Shown here: one piece after another, positions 16,368 to 25,119 of the stretch
How positions within the stretch are numbered: the first letter of the stretch is position 1
How the letters are laid out: the number at the start of each line of letters is the position of its first letter
Source: JBNKFV01 sp050289485
GTDB taxonomy: Bacteria > Pseudomonadota > Gammaproteobacteria > Pseudomonadales > Cellvibrionaceae
Direction: 5' to 3'
DNA length: 64,000 nucleotides
Assembly: GCA_050289485.1 (NCBI GenBank)
Contig: JBNKFV010000029.1
Location: 62,001-126,000 of the forward strand
Made by a program: the position numbers and the translations under genes
The notes under the pieces: model-generated
Databases searched by the model: none
Told to the model about the DNA's origin: nothing
Seen by the model: only the letters and a program-made list of their open reading frames with translations

Positions 16368-16404
16368 AAAAGGCCGAGTGGGTAAGTCTTACTCGGCCTT
16401 TTTT
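16368..16404 (+). terminator. Rho-independent terminator after grxD
   Basis: A 12-base-pair stem (AAAAGGCCGAGT / ACTCGGCCTTTT) with an 11-base loop runs straight into T residues, starting two bases after the grxD stop. Confidence 0.9.
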
Positions 16405-16470
16405 GAAGCTTTTCTTCTTTGGTTTTTTCTATCCCGCCTGCCGCTCGGCAAGTGAGCTATTTAACCAGTA

Positions 16471-16998
16471 TTACAAAGCAATCTTGGCTACTGCATCTTT
16501 GAGCTTTTGTTTTACGTCGGCGTCAGTTGGCTCGCCTTTTTCCATATCAAATACGTCGTAAAAGCTGCCGACGGATACGGCCGCTTTAATATCGCTGCCA
16601 AAGTAACCCGCGGAGCCTTTTACCTGTTCCAATACACTGCTGGCGCCACCGCCACCGGGGCTGGTCGACAGGGCAATCATGGGTTTGTCTTGATATACTT
16701 TTCCGTCGATACGGCTGCACCAGTCGAAAAGGTTTTTGAAGGCGGCGGCATAGCTGCCATTGTGTTCGGCAAAACTCGCCACCAGCACGTCGGCACTGGC
16801 GAGTTTGGCCAAAAAGTCTTTGGCGGCTTGTGGTTGGCCGAGCTCTTTTTCCAGGTCTTCACTGAACAGGGGTAAGCTGTAGTCGTTGAGGTCGAGCACT
16901 TCAACATTGGCGCCTTCGAACTGATGGGCCGTATAGGTAGCAAGCGCTTTGTTTATGGAATTTTTACTGGTACTTGCAGCAAAAGCAATGACTTTCAT
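16471..16998 (-). CDS. NADPH-dependent FMN reductase family protein
   Basis: A 175-residue flavodoxin-fold oxidoreductase. The phosphate-binding loop is A-A-S-T-S-K-N-S-I-N near 8-17, and the flavin-facing segments are E-H-N-G-S-Y and S-T-S-P-G-G-G-G. It probably uses FMN to reduce quinones, azo compounds or metals, as relatives do; the physiological acceptor is not evident. It is a single gene, convergent with grxD. Confidence 0.88.
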   Translation of the reverse strand: MKVIAFAASTSKNSINKALATYTAHQFEGANVEVLDLNDYSLPLFSEDLEKELGQPQAAKDFLAKLASADVLVASFAEHNGSYAAAFKNLFDWCSRIDGKVYQDKPMIALSTSPGGGGASSVLEQVKGSAGYFGSDIKAAVSVGSFYDVFDMEKGEPTDADVKQKLKDAVAKIAL

Positions 16999-17101
16999 GA
17001 TGAGTTCTTCCTGAGTTTAATCCTACCGTTTAGTGAATTGATCAATGATTGCGTGGTTTGCGTAAAGCATTGATAACCATTGATGTTACAGGAGATACAC
17101 A

Positions 17102-18202
17102 ATGCTGCAAAAAGTTCTATTGGGGTTGCTGTCGACCATGCTGGTTAGTTGTGCCAACGCCGATCTAAACCCTAATGCTTTGCGCTTACCCCCCGGCTAC
17201 CAGCTCGATGTGGTGGTAGAAGGGGTTGCCAATGCTCGCCAGATTGCTGTCGGTAAGCGTACTTGGTTTGTGGGTACTCGCAGTGCTGGTGTGGTGTACG
17301 CCATTCAAGATCCTTTGGGTCAGCCGGTTGTGTCGGTGATTGCCAAGGGGTTAACGATGCCATCGGGCCTGGCGTTAAATGGCGGTGACCTGTATGTGGC
17401 GGCAGTGGATAAAGTGTACCGCTTTCCTCAAATTGAGGCTCAGTTAGCGAAGCCGGAGCAGGCGATTACGTCAGAGGTTTTTTATGACGGTCTGCCAAGT
17501 GAGAGTCACCACGGTTGGAAGTTTATTGCGTTTGGCCCCGACGGCCAGTTGTACATACCAGTGGGAGCGCCCTGTAATATTTGTAATCGTGAAGCCCCGT
17601 TTGCCACGATACAGGCATTGAATATGCGGACGAAAATCTTAGCCACGGTTGCCCAAGGTGTGCGTAACAGTGTGGGGTTTGATTGGCACCCGCAAACCGG
17701 CGAGCTTTGGTTCACCGATAATGGTCGGGACTGGTTAGGTGATACCTTGCCGCCAGAAGAACTCAACCGAGTTAGCCAACTGGGTCAGCACTTTGGTTAT
17801 CCGTTTTTGCACGGCGCGTCGGTAGAAGATCCGGAGTTTTTTGCAGCCAAACCGTCGGGATTAGAGATTACCCCGCCGGTACTGGAAATGACCGCTCACG
17901 CTGCGCCGTTGGGGATTTTGTTTTACCAGGGGCAGCAGCTGCCTGTGCCAGAGGGGCAGCAATTACTGTTGTTGGCGCAACATGGCTCTTGGAACCGCTC
18001 CGACAAAGTCGGCTATCGGGTAATGAAGGTGCTGTTGTCGGGTAATCAGGTAGTCAGCTCAGAGCCGCTTATCGAAGGCTGGTTGGACGAGCAAGGAAAT
18101 GTGAGTGGTCGGCCGGCGGCCTTCGCTGCACTGGAGGACGGATCAGTATTGTTGACCGATGACGTCGCCGGCGTAATTTATCGTTTAACTTACTCTCCCT
18201 GA
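17102..18202 (+). CDS. Sorbosone dehydrogenase/PQQ-type beta-propeller protein, secreted
   Basis: The 366-residue protein opens with a signal peptide that has a possible lipobox (L-V-S-C at 14-17). The rest is a six-bladed propeller of the soluble aldose sugar dehydrogenase group: S-H-H-G-W-K-F-I-A-F-G-P-D-G, V-G-A-P-C-N-I-C and D-W-H-P-Q-T-G-E-L-W-F-T-D-N-G are typical of sorbosone-dehydrogenase-like members. It may oxidise an aldose in the periplasm with PQQ. No PQQ synthesis gene is in the window. AGGAGA precedes the ATG. Confidence 0.85.
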   Translation: MLQKVLLGLLSTMLVSCANADLNPNALRLPPGYQLDVVVEGVANARQIAVGKRTWFVGTRSAGVVYAIQDPLGQPVVSVIAKGLTMPSGLALNGGDLYVAAVDKVYRFPQIEAQLAKPEQAITSEVFYDGLPSESHHGWKFIAFGPDGQLYIPVGAPCNICNREAPFATIQALNMRTKILATVAQGVRNSVGFDWHPQTGELWFTDNGRDWLGDTLPPEELNRVSQLGQHFGYPFLHGASVEDPEFFAAKPSGLEITPPVLEMTAHAAPLGILFYQGQQLPVPEGQQLLLLAQHGSWNRSDKVGYRVMKVLLSGNQVVSSEPLIEGWLDEQGNVSGRPAAFAALEDGSVLLTDDVAGVIYRLTYSP

Positions 18203-18225
18203 GATTAGCCCCAAAGTAGAGGGCA

Positions 18226-19413
18226 TTACGCCTGGCTTTGCCAGGCTTTGGTCCAGCGAGTGACTTCTTTGGCTGCCTTTGGCTTTGAGTAAAGGAAGCC
18301 CTGAAAATAGCGAATGTTAAGGCCGCGCAGAGTTTCCAGATCGAGGGGATTTTCAACGCCCTCGGCAATTACTTCTATGCCCAGCTCGTTGGCGATGCGG
18401 GTAATCGACTCCACAATTAATGTGGCTACCCGGTCGTGGCGAACGTTGGTGCAAAAGCTGCGGTCGATTTTGATTTCATGCAAGGGCAGCTCTTTTAATT
18501 GATTAAGGTTGGTAAATCCCGTGCCAAAGTCATCGAGCGATAAGCGAAAGCCGCTGATGGCCAGTCGACTGAGGGTTTCCATTTGATGCAGGTTGATCAA
18601 TGCCTGGGATTCGGTAATTTCCACTACGATTTGCCGTGGCTGTAAATGATGTTTGGCCGCGCGTTGCAGCAGCCAGCCGGGCCAGCCCGGGTGGTCCAAC
18701 TGCTCGGGTGAGAGGTTAATGGCTAATGTAGCCTCATTGCCTATGGCTGGGTTCAGCTGCATGCGTGCAAATTGTGGCAGGGCTAGATCAATCAGTTTGA
18801 GTATCAGTTTGTTAGAGAGCCCCTCCTGTTCTGCAACCGGCAGAAAATTGGCCGGAGGAATCACTCCTCGGCCGGGTATGTCGAGGCGGCAAAGGCACTC
18901 GAAGCCACGAATTTTACGGGTTTCCAGGCACACTTGCGGCTGAAAGTACGGCAGTACCCAATTGTTTGCGATGGCGAGAATTAACTCCTCGCGAGAAATT
19001 AACTGTTTGGGTAACTTGCTGAATCGATGAAACTGTTCAATGCGCGTGGTCATTTCTTTGAGGCGCATTTCATTGATGGGTTTGGGTACTGAGCCAAGCA
19101 GGTGCAGGTTGTGGTCACGGCTAATGTTCAATGCCAGATCGATCAGTCGCTCTTCCAGTTTTGATGCAATGACAATGGCGCCCTTGTATTGGTGATGGCC
19201 TATCAGGCGCAGAAATTCCATGCCGTCCATGCCGGGCATATGCAGATCAAGAAATATTGCATGGTAGTTGTTCGGACGAGTTATCACCCGCTTGGCCGCC
19301 ATATAGCCATTAGAACAGCGGTTGATGTTTTTAACGCCATTGACTTGCAGCATGGAGGAAAACACATCGAGCATTGTGTTTGAGTCATCCACTAACATCA
19401 CAGCCTGATCCAT
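18226..19413 (-). CDS. Response regulator with receiver and EAL domains
   Basis: The 395-residue protein has a receiver domain at about 5-125 (V-D-D at 8-10, phosphoacceptor D56 in F-L-D-L-H-M-P, K in V-P-K-P) and an EAL phosphodiesterase domain at about 145-390. The EAL signature reads E-C-L here; the metal ligand Glu is kept. The other catalytic groups are present: A-I-N-L-S, E-I-T-E-S, D-D-F-G-T-G, K-I-D and A-E-G-V-E. It probably degrades c-di-GMP on phosphorylation. ATG 19413 was chosen over an upstream TTG because AGGA sits eight bases before it. No kinase is adjacent. Confidence 0.92.
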   Translation of the reverse strand: MDQAVMLVDDSNTMLDVFSSMLQVNGVKNINRCSNGYMAAKRVITRPNNYHAIFLDLHMPGMDGMEFLRLIGHHQYKGAIVIASKLEERLIDLALNISRDHNLHLLGSVPKPINEMRLKEMTTRIEQFHRFSKLPKQLISREELILAIANNWVLPYFQPQVCLETRKIRGFECLCRLDIPGRGVIPPANFLPVAEQEGLSNKLILKLIDLALPQFARMQLNPAIGNEATLAINLSPEQLDHPGWPGWLLQRAAKHHLQPRQIVVEITESQALINLHQMETLSRLAISGFRLSLDDFGTGFTNLNQLKELPLHEIKIDRSFCTNVRHDRVATLIVESITRIANELGIEVIAEGVENPLDLETLRGLNIRYFQGFLYSKPKAAKEVTRWTKAWQSQA

Positions 19414-19665
19414 AGGAAGTGTCCTGCGCAATACCTGCCGTTCCCATCCGTTGAGGGGGCTTGTGCAGGCGAATTGATACCTGTGGTAAGCCTAGACTAT
19501 AAATATCTAAGGCTCCTGAATAAACTTTAGACCATCTCGCGATCGTCTCGCGCTCTTTTTACCGCAACAAGGGTTAGACCAGACCGGCCCTGCTAATGGT
19601 ATGATGGCGGCTTTGCCCAAGTGGCCACACAGATTCTTACCTGTTGCAGATGACCAGAAGCGTTG

Positions 19666-22263
19666 ATGAATAGTGTTACAGAGACTATAGAAATACCGGG
19701 ATACAAAATTATTCGCGAGATTGGTCGCGGTGGCATGGCTAACGTGTATCTGGCGCTGCAGGAAAGTTTTGAGCGCGAGGTGGCATTAAAAGTTATGTCT
19801 GCCAGTTTGGCGCAGGATCAAACATTCAGCGAACGCTTTCTGCGTGAAGCCAAAATCGTAGCGCAGTTGATCCATCCTAATATTGTCACCGTGTATGACG
19901 TAGGCATAGCCAGTGGCCATCATTATCTGTCGATGGAATTTGTGCCGGGACAGGATCTCAAACACGCGCTCACTAAACTGTCGCTGGCACGCAAATGCGA
20001 TGTGATTTGTCAGGTGGCACAGGCTCTCAATTTTGCACGGCTGAAAGGTTATATCCATCGCGATGTAAAACCTGAGAACATCCGTTTGCAGGCTAACAGC
20101 GAGCGCGTTGTGTTGATGGACTTCGGTATTGCCAAAGCTACCGATCTGAAATCCGGCTTTACCCAAACCGGTACAGCTGTGGGGACACCCTATTACATGA
20201 GCCCGGAGCAGGCGCGCGGCAAGCAGGTCGATCACCGGTCTGACCTTTACAGCTTGGGCGTGGTGTTTTATTGGTTGTTAGTCGGTAAAGTGCCTTACAA
20301 CGCCGATTCTGCGGTGGCGATCGGGATCAAACACATCACCGAGCCACTGCCTAGGTTGCCTGCGCCGCTGCAGATGCTGCAGCCGGTGCTCGATAAGCTG
20401 ATGGCAAAACAGCCAGAGCAACGCTATCAAACTGCAGCCGAATTGGTTAATGCGTTGCGCGCCATTCCCCAAGAGCAACTGGCGGCAGCAGCCAGTGCAC
20501 GGAAAACAGGCCCGTCAACGGTGACCGATACGGCACCCTCTGCCCCCAGTGGCAAGGTCGATTTGGTTAAGCGTAAACCAGCCAAAGCGCCCGTGGTTAA
20601 GCGGGGGGCTGAACCCATTACCGCAACCCGTAGTGCCGAAGAGCAGGCCAGATTGGCTGGCTCAAAAGGCAGCGTGTGGCCTTGGCTTATTGGCGTGATG
20701 ATTGCGTTGGGCGTTGCCGGGTTTGTTTACTGGCAGCAGGCACAGCTGCAAGGTGATCACCGTTTGCATGATTGGTTTGCCAGTCTTATGGGTAAGCCGG
20801 TGGTGCCGTCTAGCGGTAACATAACGCCTCCGGCTGTTGCGCAGCCTGTAGAAACCTCATCTTCCGGTGTGGAAAACCCGTCAGCGACGGCCGAAGTGTC
20901 TTCACCGGTTGTGGATACGCCTGAAGCGGAAGCTGCCGACTTGGTTGAAGAGCAGCAGCCACAGCCCGATGTGGTGGCAGACAGTACGGCAGCCTTAGTA
21001 GAGCTTGAAGAGCGCCTTGATGATAGTCTCGCTGCATGGCAGAACACGTTGCCCTTGATAGAGCAACAATGGCAGCAAATGAGTGACCAAATGGCAGGCT
21101 TCAGCCTGCCTGAGCAAGCGTCTATGCAGTTGCCAATGCGCGCGCAGCGAGAGCGCCTGCAAGCCCGCTTATTGTCGCTGGCTACGGCGGCACCTGCTGA
21201 CGATATCCCCGAATGGTTGGCGTTGGCCGCATCATCGGGACTGGTGGATATGGGCCAGCCCGAATGGCAGACGTTGCAGGCAAAGCATCAGGCTGACTTG
21301 CAGGTTGGGCAGTTGCTCAGCGAGGCTGAAAACTATTTGGCCAAGGACCAGTTAACCTCACCCGAGGGTGCTAATGCATTGCAGGCATTCCAGCAAGTGT
21401 TGGCGCTGGATAGCAGCAGCCAGCAGGCAAAACAGGGCATACAGCGCATCGCTGAGCGCTACCAGGTATTGGCGAGAGGGCAGTGGCAAAAAGGTAATCT
21501 CGACAGTGCACAAAGTCTGCTGCAAAAAGGCAAGTCGCTGGAGTCTGATCCGGCCTTGTGGTCGATTCTGGCTGCAGACATAGAGAAAGCAAAGAACCAG
21601 CGTGCTTCTATCCAGTCAGCCTTTGGTCGGCTAGAGCAACTTAAAGTGGAAGGTCGGTGGGTCAGCCCTTCTGGTGACAATGCTGCAGAACTGCTGAATA
21701 CACTGCTGCAAGAAGCGGATAATAGTCCCCCACTAAAAGATTTGATTCAGCTCATCGTCGACAAACAGCGCCAGCTTGCGCAGGAAATCAGCGAGCGAAT
21801 CATGATGCTGGGTGACGAAAAAGCGTTTGCTGAGGCACATACGCTGTATGAGCGAGCGCTGACATTATTGCCAGAGACACCTCTGCTGAAAGAGTCGTTT
21901 GATCAGCTGTTGGTGGCCGAAGAGGCCGCGCGGCCTAAAATAAGCGCACTAAAAATTGCACCGGATGAGGCGCAGTTGGCAGTTTTGCAATCTGGTCCAT
22001 ACCGTATTTCAGCTGGTCGCAGTATTGCGCTAGAGTTTCAGTATCGCAACTTTGCTGACGATGCCACGCTGGTGCAGGCAACGTTGTTTGATGGTACAGA
22101 AACCTTGGAAATTGCTCAGGTGCCGGTGGTGGTCAACGGGGCAGAAGGGGTGAAGCTGTTCCGTATTGAGCGTCCTGTAGAGGGGTTTTCGCAAGGGCGC
22201 TATCGCGTAAAAATCGTGCTCAACAATGTGGTTCTAGCCAGCGAAGATTTTCAGGTTGAATAA
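19666..22263 (+). CDS. Membrane-anchored Ser/Thr protein kinase with large extracytoplasmic region
   Basis: The 865-residue protein is a Hanks-type kinase at about 12-270: Gly loop G-R-G-G-M-A-N-V-Y, K42, H-R-D-V-K-P-E-N (D133), D-F-G (152-154) and G-T-P-Y-Y-M-S-P-E. A Pro/Ala-rich linker leads to one membrane span (about 338-355, preceded by K). The outer ~500 residues have an acidic low-complexity part, helical TPR-like repeats (about 540-750) and a C-terminal beta domain that ends E-D-F-Q-V-E. PASTA repeats are absent. The gene is followed 12 bases later by a lipoprotein gene, a likely partner. A TTG codon precedes the ATG; ATG is assumed to be the start. Confidence 0.92.
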   Translation: MNSVTETIEIPGYKIIREIGRGGMANVYLALQESFEREVALKVMSASLAQDQTFSERFLREAKIVAQLIHPNIVTVYDVGIASGHHYLSMEFVPGQDLKHALTKLSLARKCDVICQVAQALNFARLKGYIHRDVKPENIRLQANSERVVLMDFGIAKATDLKSGFTQTGTAVGTPYYMSPEQARGKQVDHRSDLYSLGVVFYWLLVGKVPYNADSAVAIGIKHITEPLPRLPAPLQMLQPVLDKLMAKQPEQRYQTAAELVNALRAIPQEQLAAAASARKTGPSTVTDTAPSAPSGKVDLVKRKPAKAPVVKRGAEPITATRSAEEQARLAGSKGSVWPWLIGVMIALGVAGFVYWQQAQLQGDHRLHDWFASLMGKPVVPSSGNITPPAVAQPVETSSSGVENPSATAEVSSPVVDTPEAEAADLVEEQQPQPDVVADSTAALVELEERLDDSLAAWQNTLPLIEQQWQQMSDQMAGFSLPEQASMQLPMRAQRERLQARLLSLATAAPADDIPEWLALAASSGLVDMGQPEWQTLQAKHQADLQVGQLLSEAENYLAKDQLTSPEGANALQAFQQVLALDSSSQQAKQGIQRIAERYQVLARGQWQKGNLDSAQSLLQKGKSLESDPALWSILAADIEKAKNQRASIQSAFGRLEQLKVEGRWVSPSGDNAAELLNTLLQEADNSPPLKDLIQLIVDKQRQLAQEISERIMMLGDEKAFAEAHTLYERALTLLPETPLLKESFDQLLVAEEAARPKISALKIAPDEAQLAVLQSGPYRISAGRSIALEFQYRNFADDATLVQATLFDGTETLEIAQVPVVVNGAEGVKLFRIERPVEGFSQGRYRVKIVLNNVVLASEDFQVE

Positions 22264-22275
22264 TAGGAGAACACC

Positions 22276-23079
22276 GTGACCAATGTGAGTGCAATCAACA
22301 GACGCAGCAACAGGCTTTTGGGGCGTTTGAGTCTAGGCGTTGGGTTAGCCGTTGCGCTGGCTGGGTGTCAGCAAACCACAGGGGTGAAAGCGTTGCAGGA
22401 CCGCAACGCCGAGCTTGCAGCCTCGCTGCAGCAGGCGCAGGCCACGATTGAAAATATGCGGGTCGAGGAACAGAAACTGCGGCAGAACAATACTGAATTG
22501 CGTCGTGTTATGGGGGTGCTCGATAGTGAAAAATCCCTGAGGGCTGAGGAATCATCGAGCCTGCGTGGTGAAGTTCGTCGTTTTGTACAGCGGCAGATCG
22601 ATCAGTACAAATCGTTTTTATTAGACAGCCAACTGCTCGATTATGTGGGTAGTGAATTAGTACAGCGTACACAAGTGGAAGAGTCTCCACGGTTACTGGT
22701 TGATATGGCGCACCCGATTCCAGCCAATGGCACCCTCACCGGGGTGAAAGGGCATTTTCTGGGGCAGGGTACGTTTGCCGTCAAGGTGCTGCGACCGGTG
22801 GAAGATCGCCTCGTGGTCATCTGGGAGAGCAAGCCTTTGAGTGTGGTGCAGCCCGGTATCAATAATGTTAACTTTTCTGTCGCCGTTGGGGTTGAGGCCG
22901 GAGACTATCTGGCGTATCTGTTTCCGACCACAACGTTTGTGAGTTTTGACACTGGCACTGGTGACACCCGTTATCGCACCGATGATATTCGCCTGGGCGA
23001 AATGGTGAAGGCCTCGTCATTGCGCGGAGAGAGTGAGCGTAGAGCATACGCGCTGGGTGTGTACGGCCTGTTGAACTAA
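22276..23079 (+). CDS. Coiled-coil lipoprotein coupled to the Ser/Thr kinase
   Basis: A 267-residue protein not recognised as a named family. The signal peptide ends in a lipobox (L-A-G-C, Cys31). Residues about 38-110 form a coiled coil rich in Gln, Glu, Arg and Leu. The rest (about 115-267) is predicted mostly beta, with short repeats of charged and hydrophobic residues. GTG start with TAGGAGA ahead, 12 bases after the kinase stop, so the pair is one operon ending at the terminator that follows. A periplasmic scaffold or ligand-presenting partner of the kinase's outer region is a plausible inference only. Confidence 0.8.
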   Translation: MTNVSAINRRSNRLLGRLSLGVGLAVALAGCQQTTGVKALQDRNAELAASLQQAQATIENMRVEEQKLRQNNTELRRVMGVLDSEKSLRAEESSSLRGEVRRFVQRQIDQYKSFLLDSQLLDYVGSELVQRTQVEESPRLLVDMAHPIPANGTLTGVKGHFLGQGTFAVKVLRPVEDRLVVIWESKPLSVVQPGINNVNFSVAVGVEAGDYLAYLFPTTTFVSFDTGTGDTRYRTDDIRLGEMVKASSLRGESERRAYALGVYGLLN

Positions 23080-23098
23080 TTGTGTAGGCCGCCAAAAG

Positions 23099-23123
23099 AA
23101 AAGGGGCCTGTGAGCCCCTTTTT
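23099..23123 (+). terminator. Rho-independent terminator after kinase-lipoprotein operon
   Basis: AAAAGGGGC / GCCCCTTTT stem with six-base loop and trailing T residues, 19 bases past the lipoprotein stop. Confidence 0.9.
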
Positions 23124-23153
23124 ATCGAATAGAATAGGCAGGTGCCTCGCTGC

Positions 23154-23624
23154 TTAACTTTCCATTTTCGATTGCAGGTAGTTTTGAATGCCCACTTTGT
23201 CGATCAATGCCAGCTGGGTTTCAAGCCAGTCTACGTGTTCTTCTTCGTCTTCCAGAATCTCATTCAACAGATCGCGGCTTACGTAATCGCGAACTGACTC
23301 GCAGTACTCAATGCCATCGCGCAGGTCGGGAATGGCCGCCAGCTCCAATTTGAGATCACACTCCAACATCTCTTTGGTGTTTTCACCGATCATCAGTTTG
23401 CCGAGATCCTGCAGGTTGGGGATACCTTCTAAAAACAGAATCCGCTCGATCAGTTTGTCGGCGTGTTTCATTTCGTCGATAGATTCTTCGTATTCGTGCT
23501 CCGCCAGCTCTTTCAGACCCCAGTCTTTATACATGCGTGAATGAAGGAAGTACTGGTTAATGGCAATGAGTTCATTGGCCAGTGCTTTATTGAGGAAGGT
23601 AATGACTTTTGGGTCACCTTTCAT
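23154..23624 (-). CDS. bfr: Bacterioferritin
   Basis: The 156-residue subunit of the 24-mer iron store. Ferroxidase ligands include E18, E51 and H54, and M52 is the heme-binding Met, which marks true bacterioferritin (BfrB type) rather than ferritin. The C-terminal half has the E-D-E-E-E-H-V-D motif. AAGGAG precedes ATG 23624. The next gene upstream on this strand is bfd, whose product releases iron from bacterioferritin; the 200-base gap and a Fur box before bfd alone suggest separate, opposite iron control. Confidence 0.96.
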   Translation of the reverse strand: MKGDPKVITFLNKALANELIAINQYFLHSRMYKDWGLKELAEHEYEESIDEMKHADKLIERILFLEGIPNLQDLGKLMIGENTKEMLECDLKLELAAIPDLRDGIEYCESVRDYVSRDLLNEILEDEEEHVDWLETQLALIDKVGIQNYLQSKMES

Positions 23625-23824
23625 GGTCTGACTCCTTTGTGTGAGGCATTAGGCTAATCGCCAATTGTGGAGCGCTCTGTTCTAGGTGTCAAGGTAACCC
23701 TTTGATTTATAAAGATAAAATAATGTAAGCAAGAGTGCTTATCAGTGCTATCTTCAATATCATTTGGTGGGAGGTGTTCGCTGTCGCTACGCGGTGTGAC
23801 CGAGTTTATGCAACGGGGCTGACG

Positions 23825-24028
23825 TTAGGCAACCGCGTAATACAGACTAGGATCGCCCTGAATGCCTGCTAAGGTCTCGTCGATAATGTCTTTGGTGAGG
23901 CGGGCACATTTGCCGCACTGGCTGGTTGCCCCCAGCGTTTGACGTACGTGACGCAGTGTGCTGGCACCTTGGGTTACAGCGTCGCGAATTTGCGAGTCAG
24001 TAATGCCTTTACAGATACACACGTACAT
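23825..24028 (-). CDS. bfd: Bacterioferritin-associated ferredoxin
   Basis: A 67-residue [2Fe-2S] protein with the BFD cysteine pattern C4-x-C6 ... C38-x-x-C41. In Pseudomonas this ferredoxin binds bacterioferritin and passes electrons to its heme to mobilise iron. ATG 24028 (M-Y-V-C-I-C) was chosen; the upstream part of the frame is not conserved in kind. A Fur-like site 80-95 bases upstream fits induction in iron starvation. Confidence 0.95.
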   Translation of the reverse strand: MYVCICKGITDSQIRDAVTQGASTLRHVRQTLGATSQCGKCARLTKDIIDETLAGIQGDPSLYYAVA

Positions 24029-24107
24029 AAGTTGCCTGCCGATATTCTGCTTATAGAGCATGTGATGTGCTCTATGGGGTTGAAAGATGAGCAAATTTTT
24101 ACCCAAA

Positions 24108-24122
24108 TGATAATTGTTGTCA
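24108..24122 (-). promoter_or_regulatory. Candidate Fur box before bfd
   Basis: TGATAATTGTTGTCA matches the 15-base Fur core TGATAATNATTATCA at 12 of the 14 defined positions. It lies 80 bases upstream of the bfd start. Confidence 0.58.
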
Positions 24123-24255
24123 ATACCAGTTAAGAATTGTTTTTATTTAGTTTTGGCTTTTCGGGGCGTGCTGAGTGGCAAATTGGGCTGTCCAGAGGCC
24201 GCCAATATAGCCCGGTCTTGGGCCCGTATTGGCAGCCAAATTGGTAGAGGCGGGG

Positions 24256-24678
24256 TTAAAAGTCGGAATGCCCTTGTTTGACATAGGGCGGCAGGTCGTC
24301 CTCATCGGGTATTGGAGTAGGGGTTCCTTGCTGATCGAGTGAAACAAATTTGAACATTGCTTCAGTCACTTTTTCTCGATGTCCAATGCGATCGCGTCTT
24401 ACCCAGGCTTCCACATGAATATCCATTGAGGTGCGGCCTACCGAGTTAACGTCGGTGTAAACGCCTAGAATGTCTCCCACTTTCACGGGGCGAATAAAAC
24501 TCATGCTTTCCACGGCTACGGTAACCACGCGCCCTTGCGCGCGCTGGCCGGCGCAAATACCGGCTGCGATGTCCATTTGGGCAAGTACCCAGCCGCCAAA
24601 AATATCCCCAGCGGGATTGGTGTCACTGGGCATGGCTACGGTTCGTGTGGTGAGTCGGCCTCGGGTTTGTTCGGTCAT
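24256..24678 (-). CDS. Acyl-CoA thioesterase, YciA-like hotdog protein
   Basis: A 140-residue single hotdog-domain thioesterase. Family marks are P-S-D-T-N-P-A-G-D-I-F-G-G-W near 17-30 with the catalytic Asp, M-S-F-I-R-P-V-K-V-G-D, and E-A-M-F-K-F-V. It hydrolyses acyl-CoA, mostly medium to long chains in YciA relatives. ATG 24678 was chosen because the fold begins directly after it; the extra 47 codons upstream look unrelated. Confidence 0.9.
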   Translation of the reverse strand: MTEQTRGRLTTRTVAMPSDTNPAGDIFGGWVLAQMDIAAGICAGQRAQGRVVTVAVESMSFIRPVKVGDILGVYTDVNSVGRTSMDIHVEAWVRRDRIGHREKVTEAMFKFVSLDQQGTPTPIPDEDDLPPYVKQGHSDF

Positions 24679-25119
24679 GATTTGCAGCTTACCTGAATAA
24701 AGTAGAGTGAATAGAATGGTTGCCGGCAGTAGAAGATACCTGTCATTAGTGAGGCGAGCAGGCTCTTGCACACAGGTTATGCCTAGGCAAGTTGTGTGCC
24801 GACGTTGCCGATAGATCATCCCTGATTATGCGCAGCACTGCCATTAAAAGTGTGTCAACAGGCCTGCTTTGCGCATATTATTTCGATTGATAAAATCAAT
24901 GATACTGATGATTTTAATTGTGTAATATTGCGTTCTGGGTTTTCGTTGGTGGTTTCTCCGGGGTTAGCCTGGAGCCGGCAATGATCGCGGTCGTTTATTA
25001 AATTATATACGGTCGCATCGGGCGTTTGGTCCTTGAATCCTGGACGGATGCCCATACATATCTTTGTTACTTGGGCTTGGTATCTTCAAGTCTTTAATTT
25101 CGATGAAGGGAGGTTTCTC
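24679..25119. other. Divergent regulatory gap between thioesterase and peroxiredoxin genes
   Basis: About 440 bases without a supported gene. The right half is AT-rich and should hold the peroxiredoxin promoter. It contains the dyad at 24886-24900. Confidence 0.6.
24886..24900 (+). promoter_or_regulatory. Possible OxyR-type (LysR) dyad upstream of peroxiredoxin
   Basis: ATTGAT-aaa-ATCAAT is a perfect dyad with the LysR T-N11-A form. It fits the OxyR half-site pattern ATAGnTnnnAnCTAT apart from two symmetric positions. It is about 220 bases before the peroxiredoxin ATG, so the link is tentative. Confidence 0.35.
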
